From contig JAWUVP010000007.1 of assembly GCA_034112285.1 (NCBI GenBank), positions 1-9,407 on the forward strand: DNA of 9,407 bases, given 5' to 3'. Below the pieces are notes generated by a model. That model was not told where the DNA came from. It ran no database searches and worked only from the letters and a program-made list of their open reading frames with translations. This document shows positions 1 to 6,529 of the stretch, piece by piece. The position numbers and the translations under genes are program-made. Position 1 is the stretch's first letter. The number at the start of each line of letters is the position of its first letter. Source of the DNA: JAWUVP01 sp034112285. GTDB taxonomy: Bacteria > Pseudomonadota > Gammaproteobacteria > JABDGN01.

Positions 1-535
1 TTTCTACCCCTATATAGCCAGAGCCAATGACGCAAACACGCTTGGGCTGGGTGGTTAGCTCAAAGAAGCCATCGGACGAAACACCTAAGTCAGCGCCGGG
101 CACTGCCGGTACTAAAGGCACGCCGCCCACTGCAATAAGAATGCGTTTGGCTTGATAATTTTTATCGCCCACTTGCACGGTGTTCGCATCAACAAATTGT
201 GCGTGGCCTTCAATACGGGTAATGTTATTTTTTGTGAGATTGTTTGCGTAGAGATCATTTAAACGGTGCAAATATGCTTCACGCTTCTCTACTAGGGTCT
301 CCCACGAAAAACCTTCTACGCCGATTTTAAAACCATAATCTTGGGCAATGCCGTGCAGCACTTGTGCAATGTTAGCCGCGTACCACATCACTTTTTTAGG
401 CACACAACCTCGGTTAACACAGGTTCCACCGTATCGGTCCGCTTCAATAATAGCGACACTCGCCCCTAGCGTTGACGCTTTATTGGCCGTGGCCACACCG
501 CCGCTGCCGCCACCGATTACGATTAAATCAAACAT
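1..535 (-). CDS. gor: Glutathione reductase, N-terminal part (3' end beyond window)
   Basis: This flavoenzyme uses NADPH to reduce glutathione disulfide in the cytoplasm. I translated the minus strand from the ATG at 535-533; about 178 codons are present and the gene continues past the left edge. The protein opens with the FAD-binding dinucleotide motif GGGSGG (residues 8-13). The redox-active disulfide motif GGTCVNRGCVPKK follows, with Cys39 and Cys44, and then VMWY. That continuation is typical of glutathione reductase rather than lipoamide dehydrogenase or mercuric reductase. Near the edge the sequence enters the second nucleotide-binding motif, GSGYIGVE. The start is supported by AGGAGA a few bases upstream. 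The gene diverges from the uridine phosphorylase gene. The C-terminal dimerisation domain with the catalytic His-Glu pair, and the residues that set NADPH preference, lie outside the window. The family call is seen directly; cofactor and substrate are inferred from the family. Confidence 0.93.
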   Translation of the reverse strand, partial: MFDLIVIGGGSGGVATANKASTLGASVAIIEADRYGGTCVNRGCVPKKVMWYAANIAQVLHGIAQDYGFKIGVEGFSWETLVEKREAYLHRLNDLYANNLTKNNITRIEGHAQFVDANTVQVGDKNYQAKRILIAVGGVPLVPAVPGADLGVSSDGFFELTTQPKRVCVIGSGYIGVE

Positions 536-585
536 GTTTTTCTCCTGATTATATTAATACATTTCGTGTTGTTTTCGTCGGCTTT

Positions 586-614
586 ATTATACAGTAATCG
601 GGCCAAATTGCCTT
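586..614 (-). promoter_or_regulatory. Candidate promoter of gor
   Basis: The minus strand carries a perfect TATAAT at 591-586. A weak -35 (AAGGCA, 3 of 6 consensus bases) sits 17 bp upstream at 614-609. Transcription would start near 579, giving a leader of about 43 nt before the gor ATG. The -10 box is convincing and the -35 is not, so an activator may help. Confidence 0.45.
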
Positions 615-641
615 TGCCATTGTAGACGTCTACAATATAAT
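614..641 (+). promoter_or_regulatory. Sigma-70-type promoter of the uridine phosphorylase gene
   Basis: TTGCCA (614-619) and a perfect TATAAT (636-641) are separated by 16 bp. Transcription would start near 648, just ahead of the AAAGGA ribosome-binding site at 656-661. The leader is therefore very short. The spacer is almost wholly filled by the palindrome at 619-636, so a bound regulator would block RNA polymerase. Confidence 0.65.
619..636. promoter_or_regulatory. 18-bp perfect palindrome, probable repressor operator
   Basis: ATTGTAGACGTCTACAAT is a perfect inverted repeat with no spacer. It lies between the -35 and -10 boxes of the rightward promoter and about 40 bp upstream of the proposed gor start site. 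Size and symmetry suit a homodimeric helix-turn-helix repressor of TetR, GntR or similar type; the regulator cannot be named from this window. The centre contains AGACGTCT, the E. coli MetJ met-box octamer. There is only one copy, and MetJ normally needs tandem boxes. Confidence 0.6.
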
Positions 642-668
642 GATGACACGCACTCAAAGGACAGCATG

Positions 669-1457
669 ATGATAAAGAAAACCATTGCCAGCGCCAACTT
701 GCCCGCCGATGCCGACAACCGCCAATACAGTATTGATTTAGCCCCCGGTGAACTAGCAAACAATATTTTACTCGTCGGCGACCCTGCCCGTGTGCATGTG
801 ATTGCCCGCTTACTCGATTCAACCCAATTTCAACACCAAAATCGCGAGTTTTTAACCGTCACTGGTACTTACAACGGCAAGCCTGTGTCTATTTTATCAA
901 CGGGGATTGGCCAAAGCAGCACTGAGTTAGCTATTTTGGAAGCGGTGCAAATTACCGACCGCCCTAACTTTATTCGCGTGGGCACCTGTGGTGCCATTCA
1001 GCCGGAAATTAACCTGGGTGATTTTGTGATCAGCAGTGCTTCGGTGCGCATGGAAGAAGTGTCTACTCTTTATGTTTCACCCGGCTATCCTGCGGTGGCG
1101 CATTATGAAGTGGTGCAAGCGCTACGTGAGCAAGCAATGAATTATAAAGCTTCTTTTCACATTGGCATTACCGCTTCTACCTCCAGCTTTTACGCTGGCC
1201 AAGGCAGGCAGTTGCCGAACATGCCAACGGTTAATAAAGATATGATAGAAAACTTGCGCGAGATGCAAGTTTATAATTTTGAAATGGAATCATCGATTAT
1301 ATTTATTCTTGCCAGTTTAAATAAATGTAAAGCGGGTTGCATTTGTGTCACTGTCGGCAGCCGTTATGATGATAGTTTTATTGAATATGACGAGCTACAC
1401 GATTTGGAACAAAGGGCCGCTAAAATAGCCTTGGATGCGTTGGTGAGCTTGATCTAA
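669..1457 (+). CDS. udp: Uridine phosphorylase (nucleoside phosphorylase I family)
   Basis: The enzyme splits uridine with phosphate into uracil and ribose 1-phosphate in pyrimidine salvage. Two adjacent ATG codons (666, 669) could start it. I prefer 669 because AAAGGA at 656-661 is then 7 bases away rather than 4. Numbering from 666 (263 aa; E. coli Udp has 253), the phosphate-site features are present: GDP (38-40), Arg60, and RVGTCGAIQP with Arg104 and Thr107. The uracil-specific Phe175, Gln179 and Arg181 occur in SFYAGQGRQ, and the ribose-binding EMES motif has Glu206 and Glu208. The Gln/Arg pair separates uridine from purine nucleoside phosphorylases. One difference is that the position of E. 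coli His8, which contacts the ribose of the neighbouring subunit, appears to be Ser22. The gene stands alone, divergent from gor and convergent with the phosphoesterase gene, 24 bp away. The family is firm; exact substrate range (uridine, deoxyuridine or thymidine) is inferred. Confidence 0.87.
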   Translation: MIKKTIASANLPADADNRQYSIDLAPGELANNILLVGDPARVHVIARLLDSTQFQHQNREFLTVTGTYNGKPVSILSTGIGQSSTELAILEAVQITDRPNFIRVGTCGAIQPEINLGDFVISSASVRMEEVSTLYVSPGYPAVAHYEVVQALREQAMNYKASFHIGITASTSSFYAGQGRQLPNMPTVNKDMIENLREMQVYNFEMESSIIFILASLNKCKAGCICVTVGSRYDDSFIEYDELHDLEQRAAKIALDALVSLI

Positions 1458-1481
1458 CTCGGAGGTTATATCATTACGCGC

Positions 1482-2702
1482 TTAAACTGCGCTAAAAACA
1501 TTTGGTTTTTCATGCTTAAATATGCAGTCCCTGGATGTTAGATGAAGGTGCAGATAACCATGGCTTTTATCGAATGTTCCAGAACCTGGATCAACATGTT
1601 TATCTTGCAGCGAGCCACCGCCACCGCCTGAAATAAGCTGCTCGCTCCTTTCTAGAACATCAATATTATAACGTGCTAAAAAATGGTCATGTGCACCAAT
1701 AAATTTATCAATATAAAAAGGGAATTTGATGTCCTTCCATAAAGGCCGATTTTTAATTTCCACAAATTTCTCCAGCAACAACTGGTTAAGATAACCCCGT
1801 TTTGATTTTTTTAAATCATTGGGGTCGCATGGGTCACCAGGTGTTTTTGGAAGAGCATCATAATCAGGCAGCCAATACTGACCGACATCAGAGCTACCTG
1901 CATCTGGATGTCTTTTACCGATTGTTTTTAATGGGTGGTGCATGGCGATGATATTTTTTTTAGGTCTACGCATAGGGTCTTTATTCAATGCTTGATAACG
2001 TTGAACCAACCAGTCTTGTTGCGAACGATCCCAATAAAAAGTATTTGAGTCTAGAATAAAAATATTCGCATAATGGGCATCAAGCACATAATACCTAAAA
2101 GGCATGAACCATTTATCGTTAACCAAATAAGTATGCTCAACTTGAAACAGGGCTCTTTGCAATTTTGTAAGTCTTGGGTTTTTACTCGCTTCTCGCGTTT
2201 CCTCTACCCGGTTTTGCATATTCCAATCATGGTTGCCTAAGGCGGAAAACCAATATACATCTTGAGAATAGAGATTACTAAATTGGCTAACAAAATGCGC
2301 ATCATCGGCACTGGTAACACCTCCTGGATAAAAATTATCACCTAGAAACAAGCCGAAAACATTATCAAGAAGCTTTGGCGGCTCCCTCTGGGAATCATCT
2401 TCCACCAATGTTACATTCTCCCAACCCGCTACTTGCTTCTCGTTCGTAAAAACATTCTCCACAGGCCCTGAATGCTTCCTGATGCGATTGTTTATCGAAG
2501 CTGCGACAGCACGTTGGGCTTTGCCATCTTCGCCTTGACAGCCTAATATGTAAAATTGATATTCATCATGTACATTGAGCGTGAACGTGAAATTTTCCCC
2601 AATTATTCCCGGGAAATGGAGATGGCTGTGAACCATGTCTCTAATTTTACGCATACAATCTGTTTTACTACGTTGAAATGATCCAATCGCATCGAGACGC
2701 AT
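1482..2702 (-). CDS. Purple-acid-phosphatase-like metallophosphoesterase
   Basis: This is a calcineurin-like phosphoesterase of 406 residues resembling tartrate-resistant acid phosphatases. Recognisable metal-site motifs in order are GDNFY (121-125; Asp122 and the iron-binding Tyr125), GNHDW (156-160; Asn157), MHHPL (254-258) and GAHDHF (336-341; His338 and His340). A glycine-rich SGGGGGS stretch (359-365) matches the usual GGxG region. The first motif, normally GDxG, reads LGCQGEDG (53-60), so Cys55 stands where the family has the first Asp ligand. I see no signal peptide or membrane segment, although relatives are often exported. The start ATG has AGGGTG about 9 bases upstream; Met17 is an alternative. 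The gene lies 113 bp downstream of fadA in the same direction and looks more AT-rich than the fad genes, so it may be an accessory insertion. The physiological substrate is unknown; phosphomonoesterase activity is a family inference that the Cys makes less certain. Confidence 0.75.
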   Translation of the reverse strand: MRLDAIGSFQRSKTDCMRKIRDMVHSHLHFPGIIGENFTFTLNVHDEYQFYILGCQGEDGKAQRAVAASINNRIRKHSGPVENVFTNEKQVAGWENVTLVEDDSQREPPKLLDNVFGLFLGDNFYPGGVTSADDAHFVSQFSNLYSQDVYWFSALGNHDWNMQNRVEETREASKNPRLTKLQRALFQVEHTYLVNDKWFMPFRYYVLDAHYANIFILDSNTFYWDRSQQDWLVQRYQALNKDPMRRPKKNIIAMHHPLKTIGKRHPDAGSSDVGQYWLPDYDALPKTPGDPCDPNDLKKSKRGYLNQLLLEKFVEIKNRPLWKDIKFPFYIDKFIGAHDHFLARYNIDVLERSEQLISGGGGGSLQDKHVDPGSGTFDKSHGYLHLHLTSRDCIFKHEKPNVFSAV

Positions 2703-2791
2703 TTTAATTTCACCCTACTAATATTTCATAATGGCGCGCAATATAACACTTTAATCGTACTTTGTATTTAAAACTGGCAACGAGTTGTATG

Positions 2792-2826
2792 AGAAAAATG
2801 GTGTGCCGTTTCAATTTAAACCATTT
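2792..2826 (-). terminator. Possible rho-independent terminator of the fad operon
   Basis: On the minus strand, AAATGGT (2826-2820) and its exact complement ACCATTT (2802-2796) can pair around a 17-nt loop. TTCTC follows. The fadA stop codon lies in the loop. The stem is short and AT-rich, so this is a weak candidate and read-through into the phosphoesterase gene is possible. Confidence 0.3.
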
Positions 2827-4006
2827 CAAAAATACCTGCCGCGCCCATGCCGGTGCCAATGCACATGGTCACCATGCCATATTTTTGCTTACGCGCGCGC
2901 ATGCCGTGAATCAGCATAGTAGATTTAATGGCACCCGTAGCACCTAGTGGATGGCCTAACGCAATCGCGCCGCCTAATGGATTGACAATCTCGGGGTTGA
3001 ACGCTAAATCTTGCATGACCGCTAAACCTTGCGCCGCAAAGGCTTCGTTTAATTCAATCCATTCAATGTCGTCTAAGCTCAAACCGGTTTGTGTTAACAC
3101 TCTAGGCACGGCTTCTTTGGGGCCAATGCCCATGATTTCGGGTGGCACGCCGACAGCGTCGAAACCGCGGAATTTAGCTAAGGGGGTTAAGTTGTGTTCG
3201 GTGAGCATTTTTTCGCTGACCAGCATTAACGCGCCTGCGCCGTCGCTTAGTTGCGAGCTGTTGCCAGCGGTGACCGAGCCGCCAACTTTAAACACCGGGC
3301 GAAGTTTTGCTAACGCTTCGAGGCTAGTGGCTTGGCGTGGGCCTTCATCGGTATCGACCCATTGTGAATGTGTTTTAATTTGCCCACTGCACAAATCGGG
3401 GGCATGGCTTACCACTTCATACGGTAAAATTTCATCTTTGAACGCGCCGGCTGCAATAGCGGCTAACGCTTTTTGGTGTGAGGCTAAGGCAAAGGCATCT
3501 TGCGCTTCGCGGCTAATATTCCATTGGCTGGCGACATTTTCGGCGGTTAAGCCCATGCCGTAATTAATGCCCACTAATTTATCTGAGGCAAAAATACGCG
3601 GATTGGCTTGCAGGCGATCAGGCAAAAACGGCACCATACTCATGCTTTCCACTCCGGCGGCAACAATGCAATCGGCCGTGCCGGCAGCAATGCGCTCGGC
3701 AGCCATGGCAATGGTTTGCAAACCCGATGAACAAAAGCGATTGACGGTAACGCCGGGTACCGATTCAGGATAACCAGCCAGCAATAATCCGATGCGCGCA
3801 ATGTTGAAGCCTTGCTCGGCTTCGGGCATGGCGCAACCGACAATAACATCGTTGATTAAGCTGGGATCTAAGTTTGGCACTTTGTCCAATGCGCCGGCCA
3901 GTGCGTGCGCTAACAAATCGTCGGGGCGGGTGTTTTTAAAACTACCGCGGGGCGCTTTGGTCACCGCCGTGCGAACGGCAGAAACGATATAAACATCTTG
4001 ATTCAT
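2816..4006 (-). CDS. fadA: Acetyl-CoA acyltransferase (3-ketoacyl-CoA thiolase)
   Basis: This thiolase performs the last step of fatty-acid beta-oxidation, cleaving 3-ketoacyl-CoA with CoA to acetyl-CoA and a shortened acyl-CoA. The 396 residues match the usual family length. All catalytic signatures are visible: the acyl-accepting nucleophile Cys92 in NRFCSSGLQ, NEAF (320-323), the GHPLGATGA box with His352, and the second catalytic cysteine Cys382 in CIGTGMGAAG. The ATG at 4006-4004 is preceded by AGGGAGC at good spacing. The gene begins 30 bp after the dehydrogenase/hydratase gene on the same strand, so the two are very likely cotranscribed and their products may form a trifunctional complex. 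The pairing suggests a degradative thiolase rather than a biosynthetic acetoacetyl-CoA thiolase. Chain-length preference cannot be read from the sequence. Confidence 0.93.
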   Translation of the reverse strand: MNQDVYIVSAVRTAVTKAPRGSFKNTRPDDLLAHALAGALDKVPNLDPSLINDVIVGCAMPEAEQGFNIARIGLLLAGYPESVPGVTVNRFCSSGLQTIAMAAERIAAGTADCIVAAGVESMSMVPFLPDRLQANPRIFASDKLVGINYGMGLTAENVASQWNISREAQDAFALASHQKALAAIAAGAFKDEILPYEVVSHAPDLCSGQIKTHSQWVDTDEGPRQATSLEALAKLRPVFKVGGSVTAGNSSQLSDGAGALMLVSEKMLTEHNLTPLAKFRGFDAVGVPPEIMGIGPKEAVPRVLTQTGLSLDDIEWIELNEAFAAQGLAVMQDLAFNPEIVNPLGGAIALGHPLGATGAIKSTMLIHGMRARKQKYGMVTMCIGTGMGAAGIFEMV

Positions 4007-4036
4007 GGGTGCTCCCTAAATATAGGTTTTCAAAAA

Positions 4037-6403
4037 TTAATTGCGCAGTGCTTTGCCGGTGGTTAACGTGTGCTCAATGCGGGCTAAGGTTTTTTCGCAT
4101 TTTAACAAACTAATAAACCCTTCACGCTCTAAACGCAGCAGCCACTTTTCGTCTACTAGGCTAGCTTTATCAATTTCACCGCCACACAACACGTTGGCAA
4201 TGTGTTCGCCAATCACGTTGTCGTGTGCAGAAATAAACTGCCCTTCTAACATGTTGACCAACATTAATTTGCGGTTGGCAATGCTGGCAATGCCCCCCAC
4301 TGGAATTAAGGTTGGCAACGGTGGGCGATAAGCCGACTCCGACATGGCTTTTACCTGTGCCATGGCTACATGTAAAATTTCATCGCTATTAAACACAATA
4401 ACATCACTATCACGCAAGTAACCTAGCTCCACAGCTTCGAGTGCTGAGCCGGACACTTTGGCCATGGCAATCACACTAAACGCATCGGCCAAGTGTTTAT
4501 CTAAATCATTATGCGTCGCTTTTTGTGCAGCGCGGCGGGCAAATTCTTTGGTGCCCCCGCCGGCAGGCAAAATGCCCACGCCGGCTTCGACTAAGCCCAC
4601 ATAGGTTTCTGCTGCGGCCACGACTTTGTCGCAGTGCATGCTAAGCTCACAGCCGCCACCGAGCACCATGCCGCGCACAGCAGCAACGGTGGGCACGCTG
4701 CAATAGCGCAATTGCATGGAAACGTTTTGAAAAGTTTCTAGCACATTGTCCACCGCCTCAAAATGGCCGGCTTGCACATCGGCGGCCACCATTTTCAAAT
4801 CGGCGCCATAGCTAAAATTAGGGCCGTTAGGGTTCCAAATGACTAAACCTTGGTAATCGGACTCGGCCAGGCTTATCGCTTGGCTCAGGCCGTCTAGCAC
4901 GCCCATGTTGATGGTGTTGCCTTTGGTTTTGAAGCCAATGACTAATACGGCGTTGTCTGGTGTCCAAACGCGCACGGCATCGGACTCAAATACGGTTGCA
5001 CCGCAATCGTATTTTTCACCCAACACGCTTTCGGGAAATAACTGGCGCTGGTACACCGGCAAGCTTGAGCGTGGCTCAAATTGCTCGTTGGCAGGCGAGT
5101 AAGCGCCTTCACCATTAAACGGCCCAGCCGATAAGGCGGCCACCCACTTAGGTAGCGCAACATTGGCCATGGCTTTGCCTGCGGCGACGTCTTCGTTAAT
5201 AAAGCCGGCAATCGCTTGCCAATCGGCTAGCTGCCACGTTTCAAACGGCCCTAGTTTCCAGCCAAAGCCCCAGCGTAGGGCTAAATCAACATCTCTTGCG
5301 GTGCTGGCAATATCTTGCAAATGATACGCCGCATATAAAAATAAATCGCGTAAAGTCGCCCACACAAATTGCGCTTGCTTGTGCTCACTGGCACGCAGCG
5401 CGGCAAACTTTTCTTGCGGATTTTTTATTTTCAAAATCGCTAACACTTCGGGGGTAACTTGACCTTGTGCGGGTTTGTATTCACCGGTTTTAGCATCCAA
5501 GACATTAATTTGTTTGCCTTGCTTTTTATAAATGCCGGCGCCGCTTTTTTGCCCGCAAGCCCCCTGCTCTACCAACGCGGTAATAAAAGCAGGCACGGTG
5601 TAAAACTTATGCCAAGGATCGTTGGGTAAATTGTCGGCCATGGTGTTGACCACGTGGCCTAGCGTGTCTAACCCCACCACATCGGCTAAGCGATAGGTTG
5701 CGCTTTTAGGGCGGCCTAATAAAGGCCCAGTTAACGCATCGACATCGTCAAACGCTAAGTCAAATTGTTCGGCGTGGTGAATCACCGCCAACATTGCAAA
5801 CACGCCAACGCGGTTAGCAATAAAATTAGGGGTATCTTTGGCGTGAATCACGCCTTTGCCTAAGGTGGTCACCAAAAAGCTTTCTAAGTGGTTTAACACG
5901 CTTGTTTCAGTTTGTTGATTGGCAATTAGCTCTACCAACTTCATGTAACGCGGTGGGTTAAAAAAGTGAATGCCACAAAAACGCGGGCGCAAATTTTCTG
6001 GCAACACGCCGGCTAAGCTCTCAATGCTTAGGCCAGACGTGTTGGACGCTAAAATAGCGGTGTCTTTTACATAGGGGGCAATTTTTTGGTAAAGATCTTC
6101 TTTCCAATCTAAGCGTTCGGCAATGGCTTCAATAATTAAATCGCATTCGCCTAGCTTGGCTAAATCCGTTTCATAATTAGCGGGGCTAATTAAGCTGGGC
6201 TTGGTTTTGCTCATGAAGGGAGCAGGCTTTAATTTGGTTAAGCGCTTTAAGGCATTATCAACAATGCCGTTTAAAGGGCCTTCTTTAGCCGGCAAATCGA
6301 AAAGGAAAGTTTGCACGTTCGCATTGGTTAACTGTGCCGCAATTTGTGCACCCATTACCCCTGCGCCCAGCACGGCGACTTTTTTGATATAAGCTTTTGT
6401 CAT
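4037..6403 (-). CDS. fadN: 3-Hydroxyacyl-CoA dehydrogenase / enoyl-CoA hydratase, FadN-type
   Basis: This bifunctional enzyme hydrates 2-enoyl-CoA and oxidises the 3-hydroxyacyl-CoA product with NAD, the two middle steps of beta-oxidation. The dehydrogenase is N-terminal. It has the NAD-binding motif GAGVMG (13-18), SNTS (120-123), the catalytic His146 in CGIHFFNPP with Glu158 in VELI, and KDTPNFIANRV (189-199). A helical dehydrogenase C-terminal region continues to about 400. The crotonase-like hydratase is C-terminal, about 480-680. It has the oxyanion-hole stretch SYGADL (531-536) and both catalytic glutamates, Glu586 in GGGCEL and Glu606 in GLVEAGVGILP. This order is the reverse of E. coli FadB and matches the roughly 790-residue FadN (YusL) type; this protein has 788 residues. 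AAAGGA precedes the ATG at 6403. It is the first gene of a two-gene operon with fadA. Some databases name such proteins FadB. Confidence 0.92.
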   Translation of the reverse strand: MTKAYIKKVAVLGAGVMGAQIAAQLTNANVQTFLFDLPAKEGPLNGIVDNALKRLTKLKPAPFMSKTKPSLISPANYETDLAKLGECDLIIEAIAERLDWKEDLYQKIAPYVKDTAILASNTSGLSIESLAGVLPENLRPRFCGIHFFNPPRYMKLVELIANQQTETSVLNHLESFLVTTLGKGVIHAKDTPNFIANRVGVFAMLAVIHHAEQFDLAFDDVDALTGPLLGRPKSATYRLADVVGLDTLGHVVNTMADNLPNDPWHKFYTVPAFITALVEQGACGQKSGAGIYKKQGKQINVLDAKTGEYKPAQGQVTPEVLAILKIKNPQEKFAALRASEHKQAQFVWATLRDLFLYAAYHLQDIASTARDVDLALRWGFGWKLGPFETWQLADWQAIAGFINEDVAAGKAMANVALPKWVAALSAGPFNGEGAYSPANEQFEPRSSLPVYQRQLFPESVLGEKYDCGATVFESDAVRVWTPDNAVLVIGFKTKGNTINMGVLDGLSQAISLAESDYQGLVIWNPNGPNFSYGADLKMVAADVQAGHFEAVDNVLETFQNVSMQLRYCSVPTVAAVRGMVLGGGCELSMHCDKVVAAAETYVGLVEAGVGILPAGGGTKEFARRAAQKATHNDLDKHLADAFSVIAMAKVSGSALEAVELGYLRDSDVIVFNSDEILHVAMAQVKAMSESAYRPPLPTLIPVGGIASIANRKLMLVNMLEGQFISAHDNVIGEHIANVLCGGEIDKASLVDEKWLLRLEREGFISLLKCEKTLARIEHTLTTGKALRN

Positions 6404-6415
6404 GATTTTCCTTTA

Positions 6416-6425
6416 AATTTGCGTA
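6416..6425. repeat. 10-bp direct repeat, left copy
   Basis: AATTTGCGTA occurs here and again exactly at 6506-6515. The copies flank an 80-bp segment with inverted repeats, in the arrangement expected of a target-site duplication around a small insertion. Confidence 0.6.
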
Positions 6426-6505
6426 AGGGCTCACTCTGTAGCAAGGGATGTTCAAATATGAACAGCCCTCTTCATGCTTATATTGCCCTTGGGTGAGCCA
6501 TTATC
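6426..6505. repeat. 80-bp structured element in the fadN leader
   Basis: The segment lies between two copies of AATTTGCGTA. Its outer arms GGCTCAC (6428-6434) and GTGAGCC (6493-6499) are complementary. CAAGGG (6442-6447) can pair with CCCTTG (6486-6491). A tight inner hairpin pairs AGGGATGTTCA (6444-6454) with TGAACAGCCCT (6459-6469), with one mismatch and a 4-nt AATA loop. The AGGG block is used by both inner and outer pairings, so the two folds compete. TGTTCA-N4-TGAACA could alternatively be a protein operator. It fills most of the gap between suhB and fadN. Whether it is a MITE/REP-like insertion, an RNA switch or an operator region is open. Confidence 0.5.
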
Positions 6506-6507
6506 AA
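6477..6507 (-). promoter_or_regulatory. Weak candidate promoter for fadN-fadA
   Basis: On the minus strand TTGATA (6507-6502) is followed by TATAAG (6482-6477) with a 19-bp spacer, longer than ideal. A transcript from here would begin near 6470, so the inner hairpin would be at the very start of the leader. The operon could instead be read from the suhB promoter. Confidence 0.25.
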
Positions 6508-6515
6508 TTTGCGTA
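6506..6515. repeat. 10-bp direct repeat, right copy
   Basis: Exact second copy of AATTTGCGTA, 15 bases from the suhB stop codon. It pairs with the copy at 6416-6425 and bounds the structured element. Confidence 0.6.
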
Positions 6516-6529
6516 TTTTTTTAAGAACG

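Noticed and set aside
624..631. AGACGTCT as a MetJ methionine-repressor site
   Set aside because: MetJ binds at least two adjacent met boxes; the flanking octamers do not match, and neither neighbouring gene is a methionine gene.
523..822. Minus-strand open frame across the gor/udp promoter region
   Set aside because: It overlaps the gor start, the promoters and the beginning of uridine phosphorylase; no ribosome-binding site or domain supports it.
1478..1511. Hairpins GCGC/GCGC and AAAAAC/GTTTTT between udp and the phosphoesterase as terminators
   Set aside because: Stems of 4 and 6 pairs, the second entirely weak, lie partly inside the phosphoesterase coding end; too little to call.
2928..3563. 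Long open frame on the plus strand opposite fadA
   Set aside because: It is antisense to a strongly conserved thiolase with every catalytic motif; the translation has no recognisable domain and reflects codon structure of fadA.
6444..6469. Inner hairpin as a rho-independent terminator of suhB
   Set aside because: No T-run follows the stem on the minus strand, so transcription could continue into fadN.
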